A stretch of DNA of 64,000 nucleotides from Bariatricus massiliensis. GTDB lineage: Bacteria; Bacillota; Clostridia; Lachnospirales; Lachnospiraceae. Below, one piece after another: positions 47,624 to 56,043 of this stretch (positions are counted from its first letter, which is position 1; each line of letters starts with the position of its first letter). The translations under genes were made by a program, and so were the position numbers. A model generated the notes under the pieces. It worked only from the letters and a program-made list of their open reading frames with translations. It was not told where the DNA came from and made no database searches. Where the stretch lies: NCBI RefSeq assembly GCF_900086725.1, contig NZ_LT574837.1:1083465-1147464 (forward strand). Direction: 5' to 3'.

Positions 47624-50446
47624 TTAGCTTAATACTTTTTTTAACATCTCTATATTTAGAGGTTTAGCCAGATGACCGTTCATTCCCGCAGCTTTTGATT
47701 TTTCAATATCTTCTGTAAAGGCATTTGCCGTAGTCGCAATAATCGGAATTGTTTGCGCGTCTTCTTTTTGACTCTTTCTTATTAATTCAGCAGCCATATA
47801 TCCATTGCATTTAGGCATCTGGATATCCATAAGAATAGCGTCATAGTATCCGGCTGGGTGCTCCACATATTTCTTGACGGCCTCTTCTCCGTCTCTTGCA
47901 CTCTCGGCCGTAACCTCGAGAATTTTCAAAAATTCTACCATGATCTGTAGATTCAGCTCGTTGTCCTCTGCGACTAGTACGTGCTTGCCTGCTGCCGTAT
48001 TTTCCTCTTTTCCTAATGTCAAAGAAGGGGATTTGTCCACTTTGGGCTGTATATTTTCCGGAATCTCCTCAAACGGGAGCTGTATGTGAAAACAAACTCC
48101 TTCTGTGCCAGCGACTTCGATCGTGCCTCCAAACAAATCTACGAGTCCCTTCACAATAGAAAGCCCCAATCCAGTTCCCCTTATCTGGTTTTCTTCAGCC
48201 TCCTTTGCCCTTGTGAACGGCTGGAATATATGCTCCATATATTCGTCGCTGATTCCGGGTCCATTATCCCAGCAGACAAATTCATACCAGAGCTTTCTGT
48301 CTCCCCTATCAGGCAGCCGCCTCACCTCAATGCCAATTATCCCCTCTACCTGTAGGAACTTAATGGAATTCCCCACAATATTGAGCAGAATCTGCCGTAC
48401 TTTCGGCGCGTCCCCCCAGATTTTTTGAACCGGCGACTCATCCTTGATGTCTAATCTGATTTTTTTCTCTTTGAGCCGCATCTGAAGAATCGCCTGCGTC
48501 TGCTCGAGAAGTGAATGAATGTCAAATATTTCTTTATTTAACCGGCTCTCGTTCGTCTCAATTTTGGACATATCGAGCACATCGCTGACCAGTGTCATCA
48601 GATGTTCCGCTGCTATCTGTGCCTGATTCAAGTGTTCTCCCGCCTGTTCTGACATTTCGTCCGACTCCAAAAGCGTGAGCATTCCCATAATTCCGTTCAA
48701 CGGTGTCCTCATTTCATGGGACACATTAGACAAGAAACGGGATTTGGCAACTGTCGCTGCATTGGCTTTTGTCAGGGCTATGCTGAGACGTTTCTCATTC
48801 TCCTCCCTTTCTCTCACTGCTGCTTCCGCACTGCGCCTTTTCATCCTTGAATAAATGACCCAGTAGATACAGCTGATTATGAAACATAATGCGACGCACG
48901 CTACGATTATGATTGCAGCCATATGCTGTCTAAAAAAGTCCTTGACCGTTATCTGGGATTTTTGGTTAATCACATTTTGCAGGATGACTTGGGATATCTC
49001 ATCCTCATCGGTATACATTTTAACCTTTTCCATGATAGTCAAAAGCTCGGCATCACAATTCTTCGCAACTCCGATATTCAGTTCTCCACAGTTCTCTCCG
49101 TTCAGCAGTACCGTCAGATTGGAATACCCTTTCGTTATCACATAGTATTGGGCCGAGAACATATCCATATAGGTTGCATCTGCTTTTCCCTCATAAACTT
49201 GGTCAATACAATCTTCCAGACTGTTGCAGGGGAGGACCTCATCATATCCGCCCAGCGCTATGCCGCCCTTATTGATTCCTTCTAATTCAGCGCCTGTGGC
49301 TGCAAGAATACGATCTTCTGTCTCGTCCTCCAGATTAGCAACCATTACTTTTTTTACATTTGTATATGGAATGAGCGTGATTTTCTCTGGGCTGGTATTC
49401 CCCTGCAGAGTCAGAAATGCCGGCGCAAAGTCTGCTTCACCTTCTGCCAGTGCCTTCTGTGCCCCTGCCTGTCCGTCCACCAGTACAAACTCTATATCTA
49501 CACCGATATACTCACCAAAACGCTGGGCCACGTCAATCATAAAACCGCTGTATTCTGTCTGTCCGTCTATTTTTTCTTTTCCGGTAAACTGTCTCGTCAC
49601 TGCTGCTTTTAACGTTTTTTTCTCACTCAGATACTTTTTTTCTTCCTCTGTAAATGCAAAGGCCAAGTCCATACTTTCCATTGAAAAGTATTTACGGTAT
49701 AATGTGTTACCATAATCGGCAGTCATTCTATGCATAGTGTATAGGGCTGTATTTAATTCATTCAGTATCTCTTCCCTGCCTTTTGATACCACCGTATAAT
49801 ACGGCTGCTCGCCAAAGCAAAGAATTTCCCGCAAATTGGACGGTATCGCCATGCTGCCAACCATCATAAGGTCGGCTTCTCCATTTTCCACCGCGGTGTA
49901 ATACTCCTGATGGCTGTCATACACTTTTATATTTACGAGTGCACCGTTTTCGTTGCAAAACGCTAGAAGTTCGTCTACCTTGCCGGACTGTTGCTGCCTT
50001 TGGGTAACTGCCACCGTTTTATTATTAATAGAAGTAATATCCCCTGTAACAATATCTTTGGTGTCATCTTTTGCCGCCAGCGCTGTATAATTGGCCCCAC
50101 TCGCTATCAGAGGATAATCAACGTAAGGCACCAGCTCCTCTGTGTAGGCGGCAGTCCCCATAATGTCGATTTCACCTGCAAGGAACTTTGCGTACAGTTC
50201 ATCCATATCTCCAGTCACATACTCCATATCCCAGCCGGTACATTTCTCCAGCGCGTCAAAATACTCGCTCATCATTCCGGTAGGCGTCCCGTCATCATTG
50301 ACTCCATATAAAAGGCTGTCCTCCTCCGCCGGGAAAAGTACAGTCACCTTCCTTCTCTCTTTAGCCTGACTTGGCAGGCCTACGCTTGCCGCACACATTA
50401 GAACTGTCAAAATTATAAAAGATATTTTGAATCTGACTACTCTCAT
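47624..50446 (-). CDS. Hybrid sensor histidine kinase with tandem periplasmic-binding domains
   Basis: The 940-residue protein is BvgS-like: signal peptide (about 1-28), two SBP_bac_3 domains (about 34-265 and 283-500), a membrane segment (about 506-530), a kinase core with H-box SNVSHEMRTPLNG (His near residue 573), ATP-site motifs NSIKFL and GTGLGLSIV, and a C-terminal receiver with DAILMDIQMPKCNG (phospho-Asp near 884). The tandem solute-binding domains suggest extracellular amino acids or similar ligands. No response regulator is adjacent; the Hpt at 34010 could be a relay partner. Confidence 0.92.
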   Translation of the reverse strand: MRVVRFKISFIILTVLMCAASVGLPSQAKERRKVTVLFPAEEDSLLYGVNDDGTPTGMMSEYFDALEKCTGWDMEYVTGDMDELYAKFLAGEIDIMGTAAYTEELVPYVDYPLIASGANYTALAAKDDTKDIVTGDITSINNKTVAVTQRQQQSGKVDELLAFCNENGALVNIKVYDSHQEYYTAVENGEADLMMVGSMAIPSNLREILCFGEQPYYTVVSKGREEILNELNTALYTMHRMTADYGNTLYRKYFSMESMDLAFAFTEEEKKYLSEKKTLKAAVTRQFTGKEKIDGQTEYSGFMIDVAQRFGEYIGVDIEFVLVDGQAGAQKALAEGEADFAPAFLTLQGNTSPEKITLIPYTNVKKVMVANLEDETEDRILAATGAELEGINKGGIALGGYDEVLPCNSLEDCIDQVYEGKADATYMDMFSAQYYVITKGYSNLTVLLNGENCGELNIGVAKNCDAELLTIMEKVKMYTDEDEISQVILQNVINQKSQITVKDFFRQHMAAIIIVACVALCFIISCIYWVIYSRMKRRSAEAAVREREENEKRLSIALTKANAATVAKSRFLSNVSHEMRTPLNGIMGMLTLLESDEMSEQAGEHLNQAQIAAEHLMTLVSDVLDMSKIETNESRLNKEIFDIHSLLEQTQAILQMRLKEKKIRLDIKDESPVQKIWGDAPKVRQILLNIVGNSIKFLQVEGIIGIEVRRLPDRGDRKLWYEFVCWDNGPGISDEYMEHIFQPFTRAKEAEENQIRGTGLGLSIVKGLVDLFGGTIEVAGTEGVCFHIQLPFEEIPENIQPKVDKSPSLTLGKEENTAAGKHVLVAEDNELNLQIMVEFLKILEVTAESARDGEEAVKKYVEHPAGYYDAILMDIQMPKCNGYMAAELIRKSQKEDAQTIPIIATTANAFTEDIEKSKAAGMNGHLAKPLNIEMLKKVLS

Positions 50447-50673
50447 TCATACCACATCCATCCGCTTGTATATTATTTCTATTATATAAAATTTGCTCAC
50501 ATTATTACAAGTTAATTACTGAACTAATTTATTTTATTCTAAAATGGCATAATATATTTTTTGAAATAGAGCTTGCAATTTATGTATAAAAGTTGTAATA
50601 TACTCATATACTTAATGTAGTTTTAATTACTACATGATATCACTTTTGTATTTTTTGTTAGGAGGGATTCACC

Positions 50674-51321
50674 ATGAACAAACACATTAAAGACCCTGGG
50701 AGCGCTATTACACATTTTATCGGAATGTTGATGGCTATTTTTGCAGCAGTCCCACTTTTGATAAAGGCCGCCAACGAGCCAAGCAGAATTTACTTGATTT
50801 CTCTTACTATTTACGTGTTAAGCATGGTTCTTCTTTACGGCGCCAGCACCACTTACCATACATTAGATTTGTCAGAAAAGGTTAATACTATCTTGAAAAA
50901 AATTGACCATATGATGATATTTGTTCTGATTGCCGGCAGCTACACACCTATTTGCCTTTTAGTGTTGAAGGGCAAGACAGGTAATATGATGCTCGCTCTA
51001 GTTTGGGGCATCGCCATAATCGGCATTCTCATCAAAGCATTCTGGGTATTTTGTCCTAAATGGGTGTCATCTGTCCTATATATAGGGATGGGCTGGACTT
51101 GCGTATTGGCTTTTACTCAGATTCTAAATTCTCTGACACGTGCCGAATTTGGCTGGCTTTTAGCAGGGGGTATCATTTACACTATAGGCGGAATTATTTA
51201 CGCGTTAAAGCTGCCAATCTTCAACAACAAGCATAAGAATTTTGGCAGTCATGAGATATTCCACTTATTTGTTATGGGCGGAAGCGCATGCCATTTTATC
51301 CTCATGTACTCACTCCTGTAA
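50674..51321 (+). CDS. trhA: Hemolysin III / TrhA (PAQR-family) membrane protein
   Basis: The 215-residue protein has seven membrane segments and the family residues: DPGSAITHFIGM near the N-terminus (His), YGASTTYHT (near residues 55-63), ACKIDHMMIF-like DHMMIFVLIAGSYTP, and the C-terminal HEIFHLFVMGGSACHFILM with two His. PAQR/TrhA proteins are membrane hydrolase-like; B. subtilis TrhA affects membrane lipid homeostasis. An AGGAGGG site precedes the ATG. Monocistronic. Confidence 0.92.
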   Translation: MNKHIKDPGSAITHFIGMLMAIFAAVPLLIKAANEPSRIYLISLTIYVLSMVLLYGASTTYHTLDLSEKVNTILKKIDHMMIFVLIAGSYTPICLLVLKGKTGNMMLALVWGIAIIGILIKAFWVFCPKWVSSVLYIGMGWTCVLAFTQILNSLTRAEFGWLLAGGIIYTIGGIIYALKLPIFNNKHKNFGSHEIFHLFVMGGSACHFILMYSLL

Positions 51322-51341
51322 TATCATATCCATCACACAAG

Positions 51342-51394
51342 AAAATACCGCCGGAGACCACAGGCATTACGCCTTGTCCCGACGGTATTTTTTT
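51342..51394 (+). terminator. Terminator of trhA overlapping the GIY-YIG 3' end
   Basis: AAAATACCG-c-CGG pairs with CCG-a-CGGTATTTT and runs into TTTTTTT, with a long loop; the distal arm lies within the end of the convergent GIY-YIG gene. Confidence 0.7.
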
Positions 51395-51624
51395 GTTAAT
51401 TCTAACTTTTCCGCCCTCCGCATATGCTTAATCGCATACTCCCGCTTCATCGCGTCCTCCTTCGTCTCAAACATCTCCAAATACACCAAAACAACCGGCC
51501 TGCGGGGCTTCGTATACTTCGCCCCCTTGCCGGCATTATGATCCCTCATTCTCTTATCTATATTATTGGTCCATCCCGTATACAACGTGCCATCGTGACA
51601 CTGTACAATATATGTATAATTCAT
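51367..51624 (-). CDS. GIY-YIG nuclease-family small protein
   Basis: The 85-residue protein has the reduced GIY-YIG fold: YTYIVQC (GIY position), GTLYTGWT (YIG position) and DKRMRDHN, then MKREYAIKHMRRAEKLEL. It resembles YhbQ/UvrC-N-like predicted endonucleases found widely in Bacteria. The GAGGTAAAG site precedes the ATG. In Bacillus a YazA GIY-YIG gene lies near yabB, but here it is elsewhere. A 34-bp palindrome lies just upstream of its start. Confidence 0.93.
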   Translation of the reverse strand: MNYTYIVQCHDGTLYTGWTNNIDKRMRDHNAGKGAKYTKPRRPVVLVYLEMFETKEDAMKREYAIKHMRRAEKLELTKKYRRDKA

Positions 51625-51637
51625 ACTTTACCTCATT

Positions 51638-51671
51638 GGGGACAGGTCCCAACGCGTTGGGACCTGTCCCC
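51638..51671. repeat. 34-bp perfect palindrome, REP-like
   Basis: GGGGACAGGTCCCAACG and its exact complement meet at a CG centre with no loop. Palindromes built on GGGGACAGGTCCC are widespread intergenic repeats in Firmicutes, which I recall; it lies between the GIY-YIG start and the spoIIQ-like stop. Confidence 0.85.
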
Positions 51672-51729
51672 CTCTACAATTCACTATAATTGCCTGACTA
51701 TTTTTCTGTTTGGCTTTTCTTCCGTCTAA

Positions 51730-52482
51730 TTATTCTTCTGCCATGAAATCCATGGGATTCACGGGCTGTCCATCTTTACGCAATTCGAAATAGAGATTGC
51801 ATCCTTCTACGCTATAGTATTTTGTAGGCTCGCTGAGATAACCTACAACATCTCCTGCGTTTACATAATCGCCGACTTTCAGGGGTACTTCTTTTAACTG
51901 ACCGTACAGGCATTCGTAACCGTTTCCCATGTCCATTGTAACTGTTGTGCCCGTCTGTGCGAGTACGTCAATGGATTTTACGATTCCCGGCGCGGAAGCT
52001 ATGACGTTATCATTCAGTGCTCCTGAAATAATGAGTGCCGGATTGTACTTATACTGATCGAGTGTTGAGAAATAGACGGTTTTATCCATGCTAAAGCTCA
52101 TAACTACATTACCGTTCACCGGCCATAGAAGCTGGTCGTCTTCTGAGAAATTAATCTGCCCTGTGCTTCCAGCCGTCTGAGTACTGGTGCTGTTCTCTGC
52201 GGTATTACTTGCATTTTCCGTGTTCTTTTCTTCTGTGTCAGTTTCAGTTTCTTTTTCTTCTGCTTTGGAAGCGATATTATTTGCTTCCTCGGATGCTTTT
52301 TGTAGTGCATCTTCTCTTGCTTGTTCTTCTGCCTGCGCCAATTCAAGTTCCTTTTGTGTTCTGTCTTTATAATGGCTCCATGTATAGGCACCTGTCAATG
52401 CAATGGCGGCTACAAAACAAACTATCAGGCCCAGCGCCGCCTGTTTTCTTCCCTTTTTGGAAGGTCGCTGCTGTTTATTCAT
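51730..52482 (-). CDS. spoIIQ: SpoIIQ-like M23-family protein with degenerate active site
   Basis: The 250-residue protein has one membrane segment (about residues 15-35), a charged coiled region rich in Glu/Lys/Gln, and a LytM/M23-like domain (DQYKYNPALIISG, GNGYECLYGQL, EGCNLYFELRKDG). The HxxxD and HLHFE zinc motifs of active LytM enzymes are replaced by NPALI and NLYFE, so it is likely not a metalloendopeptidase. SpoIIQ pairs with SpoIIIAH across the forespore membranes. It follows spoIID, as in Clostridia. AGAGG lies 8 bases before the ATG at 52482. Confidence 0.78.
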   Translation of the reverse strand: MNKQQRPSKKGRKQAALGLIVCFVAAIALTGAYTWSHYKDRTQKELELAQAEEQAREDALQKASEEANNIASKAEEKETETDTEEKNTENASNTAENSTSTQTAGSTGQINFSEDDQLLWPVNGNVVMSFSMDKTVYFSTLDQYKYNPALIISGALNDNVIASAPGIVKSIDVLAQTGTTVTMDMGNGYECLYGQLKEVPLKVGDYVNAGDVVGYLSEPTKYYSVEGCNLYFELRKDGQPVNPMDFMAEE

Positions 52483-52610
52483 ATTTATCACCTCTGACTG
52501 TATTTTTGCCAGAAAGTGTACGCCTTATTCCAATTAAATATATTTTTTTGCCAATGCCTGAACGAGCAGTCATGCAATTTGCGAATCAACCCACAGGCAT
52601 CCACAGAAAA

Positions 52611-53492
52611 CTACATTGTGACAATCTCCGCAACCTCCTCCAAGGCCGTTCCCTCAAAGAAAAAAGTAAGAATCTCTGCACATGTTTTCCCTTCTTCCGC
52701 CATTTTTTCTGCCGTATACTGACTCATCCCCAGACCGTGCCCGATTCCCGCAGAGGTGACGCGAATCTGGTTTTCAAAGGGCTGCAAGGTAAAACTGGCG
52801 CTGGCCAGATGATACGTGTCCCGGAACTCTTCCCCACTGACCGTCTCCTGCCCGCAGCGCACCTCTGTCACATAGCCCGCGCTGTCCGTCTTCGTCACTT
52901 CCATGTCTGTCCCTTGAATCATGGACGTTGTCATCGCTTCCGGGGCTTCCACATCCTGCGGACAATCTTTGACCATCAAATACGGATAATCCTCCACGCC
53001 AAAGACCTCGCTCCCGGCTCTCGTCTTTCCGTTGCTCAACTTGTGGTACGGCGTCAGTGCAAGGCTCCCATTATACATCAGCACTTGACCCTCCGTCTCC
53101 TCCCACGCCTTTTTCATTTTTTCATATTTTTTCGCATATTCCCCGGTACCCCAGTTATCCTCCATCTGGCTTCTTGTCCAGTACCCTTTCGTCAGCGTGG
53201 TACTGCTGCCCTCTTCCTGAATGGTCTTGTAAATACTTGTACGAATCAAGACAGCCTGCGCTTTGATAGCCTCTTTCTCCATATCCGCATCGATTTCCTT
53301 AGCCAGTACACCTATGGCATACTCCGCAAGCGGCATCTGCTTCGTCTTATTATCCCGCTTCACGGTGACATAGGGACTGTTGCTCCCCATGCCCGTGTTC
53401 AAACCATTTCCATTGATAAAAACCGTAATCACATAGGGCAGTAATATAATAATCAGAAGCAGATACCCTGCCTGTCTCAAAAATTTTCGCAT
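52611..53492 (-). CDS. spoIID: Stage II sporulation protein D
   Basis: The roughly 293-residue protein has one N-terminal membrane segment and the SpoIID lytic transglycosylase domain, with LAEYAIGVLAKEI, EAIKAQAVLIRTSIY, and the C-terminal GIGHGLGMSQYTAEKMAEEG motif (near residues 251-270). The enzyme degrades septal peptidoglycan during engulfment with SpoIIM and SpoIIP. ATG at 53492 follows GGGAGG by 7 bases. The spoIIQ-like gene follows after 128 bases. Confidence 0.92.
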   Translation of the reverse strand: MRKFLRQAGYLLLIIILLPYVITVFINGNGLNTGMGSNSPYVTVKRDNKTKQMPLAEYAIGVLAKEIDADMEKEAIKAQAVLIRTSIYKTIQEEGSSTTLTKGYWTRSQMEDNWGTGEYAKKYEKMKKAWEETEGQVLMYNGSLALTPYHKLSNGKTRAGSEVFGVEDYPYLMVKDCPQDVEAPEAMTTSMIQGTDMEVTKTDSAGYVTEVRCGQETVSGEEFRDTYHLASASFTLQPFENQIRVTSAGIGHGLGMSQYTAEKMAEEGKTCAEILTFFFEGTALEEVAEIVTM

Positions 53493-53540
53493 AACAAAAC
53501 CTCCCATAACAATGTATGAAAGGTTTTATCATATTATTTC

Positions 53541-56009
53541 TTATTCTTCTACTTTTACCGTCACTTTATCCAACTTCCAAATCTCATCCACATATTCCTG
53601 AATCGTTCTGTCAGAAGTAAACTTTCCACAAGAAGCGGTATTCATAAGAGCTATCTTAGCCCAGCGCTGTGTATCCCGATACGCTTCCTCCACACGCTTC
53701 TGAGCCTCCGCATATGCCCGGAAATCCTTTAAAATAAAATACATATCCGGTCTGGAGCTGCACTGCGTATTCAGAAGTGAGTTATACAAATCCCGGAACA
53801 TGTCGTGGTCTCCACCCGAATAAGTTCCGTCCATCAGCTGGTCTACCACTCTCTTGACATCCCAGTCATTGAAATAGATGTCCTGCGGATTATAGCCACC
53901 CTTGTTCTCGTAATTGATGACCTCGTCAGAACTAAGCCCGAAAATAAAGGCATTTTCAAGCCCCACTTCCTCCACGATTTCCACATTGGCGCCGTCCATT
54001 GTGCCAAGCGTCGGAGCGCCGTTCAACATGAACTTCATATTTCCGGTACCGGACGCTTCCTTGGAGGCCGTAGAAATCTGTTCGCTCACATCTGCCGCCG
54101 CGAAAATATGCTCCGCAATCGACACACGGTAATCTTCAATAAAGACTATCTTCAGCTTTCCGTTGATGCTTCTGTCGTTATTTACCACATCCGCAACTGA
54201 ATTGATGAGCTTAATAATCTGCTTTGCACGGACATAACCCGCAGAGGCCTTCGCGCCGAAAATAAATGTTCTCGGATAGAACGGCATCTCCGGATGCTCC
54301 TTAATCTGATTGTAGAGATACATTACATGTAAAATGTTCAAAAGCTGACGTTTGTATTCATGAAGCCTCTTGACCTGCACATCGAAAATAGAACGGGGAT
54401 CGACCTCCACACCATTGTGTTCTAATATATAAGCGGCAAGGCGCTCCTTATTTTTATATTTAATATCCATGAACTCGGCAAGAGCTTTCGGATTATCCGC
54501 CAAAGCCTTCAGCTTCTCCATCTGGCTCAAATCGGTAATCCAGCCTTCTCCAATATGTGAGGTAACCCAATCCGCAAGGAGCTGGTTTCCATGAAGCAGG
54601 AACCTTCTCTGGGTGATACCATTCGTCTTATTGTTGAATTTGTCCGGCATCATCTCATAGAAATCCCTGAGCTCCTGATGCTTGAGAATCTCCGTGTGAA
54701 GCTTTGCCACCCCATTGACAGAAAATCCGGCAACAATGGCGAGATGAGCCATCTTTACCTGTCCATCCATGAGAATCGCCATTCTCTTCACTTTGCCTTC
54801 GTCGCCCGGATACATCTGACGTACTTTCTCGATAAACCTGCGGTCAATCTCCTGAATAATCTGGTAAACCCTTGGAAGAAGCCGTGAGAACAAATCAATC
54901 GGCCATTTCTCAAGCGCTTCCGCCATAATGGTATGATTCGTGTAAGCCACGGTCTTAGTTGTCACATCCCACGCCTCATCCCAATTCAAACCTTCCTCAT
55001 CGATGAGAAGACGCATAAGCTCACCCACCGCGACCGTCGGATGTGTGTCATTCATCTGAATGGCCACCTTCTCATAGAGCTTACGCACATCGTCATGTCT
55101 TTCTTTATATTTCCAGAGCATTTGCTGCAGGCTGGCAGAAATAAAGAAATACTGCTGTTTCAGACGAAGCTCTTTACCCGCATAGTGATTATCATTGGGA
55201 TACAGCACCTCTACAATATTCTTGGCAAGGTTCTCCTGCTCGATAGCTTTGTGATACTCACCTCGGTCAAAGGAATCCAGCTTAAACTCCGTGATGGCCT
55301 GCGCATCCCAGATACGCAGCGTATTGACCACATGGTTGCCATACCCAACAATTGGCATATCATATGGAATGGCCAGTACAGACTCATAGTTCTCCTGAAT
55401 GAACTTGTTCCGCTTCTCATTCTCATCATATTCAATTCGGATATTTCCTCCAAAACGGACTTCCCGTGCATATTCATCACGGCGCAGTTCAAAGGGATAT
55501 CCTTCCTTCAGCCAATTATCCGGCGTTTCAATCTGATATCCATTCTCGATCTTCTGCTTGAACATCCCGTAATGATAACGGATACCACATCCGTAAGCCG
55601 CATACCCAAGGGTAGCAAGCGAATCAAGAAAACAAGCTGCCAGACGCCCAAGACCGCCATTTCCAAGCGCCGGGTCCGGCTCCTGATCCTCTATGGCGTT
55701 TAAATCGATTCCCATCTCGTCAAGCGCTTCTTTTACTTCCTTGTACGCCGACATATTAATAAGATTGTTCCCCAATGCACGGCCCATCAAAAATTCCATG
55801 GACATATAATACACTGTTTTTGGGTCTTCTTTTTTATATGTCTCCTGTGTCGCAAGCCAGTCATCGATGACTGCCTCCTTTACGGCATAAGAAACAGCTT
55901 GAAATATCTGCTGCGGTGTCGCTTCATCAATCGTACGACGGTAAAGTGTACGCACGTTATCTTTTACATCTGCCTTAAACTGCTCTTTTTCGAATCTTTT
56001 ACTATACAT
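53541..56009 (-). CDS. glgP: Glycogen/alpha-glucan phosphorylase
   Basis: The 822-residue GT35 enzyme releases glucose-1-phosphate from alpha-1,4-glucan. Recognisable segments: the N-terminal YYMSMEFLMGRALGNN, the glucan-site GNGGLGRLAACFLDS, DTHPTVAVGELMR, and the PLP-binding EASGTGNMKFMLNGA with the Schiff-base lysine (near residue 660). The length matches bacterial GlgP. A GAAGGGA site precedes the ATG. It lies 34 bases after ileS, an unusual neighbour; no other glycogen genes are in the window. Confidence 0.97.
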   Translation of the reverse strand: MYSKRFEKEQFKADVKDNVRTLYRRTIDEATPQQIFQAVSYAVKEAVIDDWLATQETYKKEDPKTVYYMSMEFLMGRALGNNLINMSAYKEVKEALDEMGIDLNAIEDQEPDPALGNGGLGRLAACFLDSLATLGYAAYGCGIRYHYGMFKQKIENGYQIETPDNWLKEGYPFELRRDEYAREVRFGGNIRIEYDENEKRNKFIQENYESVLAIPYDMPIVGYGNHVVNTLRIWDAQAITEFKLDSFDRGEYHKAIEQENLAKNIVEVLYPNDNHYAGKELRLKQQYFFISASLQQMLWKYKERHDDVRKLYEKVAIQMNDTHPTVAVGELMRLLIDEEGLNWDEAWDVTTKTVAYTNHTIMAEALEKWPIDLFSRLLPRVYQIIQEIDRRFIEKVRQMYPGDEGKVKRMAILMDGQVKMAHLAIVAGFSVNGVAKLHTEILKHQELRDFYEMMPDKFNNKTNGITQRRFLLHGNQLLADWVTSHIGEGWITDLSQMEKLKALADNPKALAEFMDIKYKNKERLAAYILEHNGVEVDPRSIFDVQVKRLHEYKRQLLNILHVMYLYNQIKEHPEMPFYPRTFIFGAKASAGYVRAKQIIKLINSVADVVNNDRSINGKLKIVFIEDYRVSIAEHIFAAADVSEQISTASKEASGTGNMKFMLNGAPTLGTMDGANVEIVEEVGLENAFIFGLSSDEVINYENKGGYNPQDIYFNDWDVKRVVDQLMDGTYSGGDHDMFRDLYNSLLNTQCSSRPDMYFILKDFRAYAEAQKRVEEAYRDTQRWAKIALMNTASCGKFTSDRTIQEYVDEIWKLDKVTVKVEE

Positions 56010-56043
56010 TCTATTCTTCCCTTCTGCATCATGGGCGGAGCAC

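Noticed and set aside
52209..53444. 411-residue plus-strand open frame
   Set aside because: It is the antisense of spoIIQ and spoIID, has no ribosome site, and its sequence has low-complexity residues typical of shadow frames.
54933..55703. 256-residue plus-strand open frame
   Set aside because: Antisense to glgP, which has full family motifs; no ribosome site.
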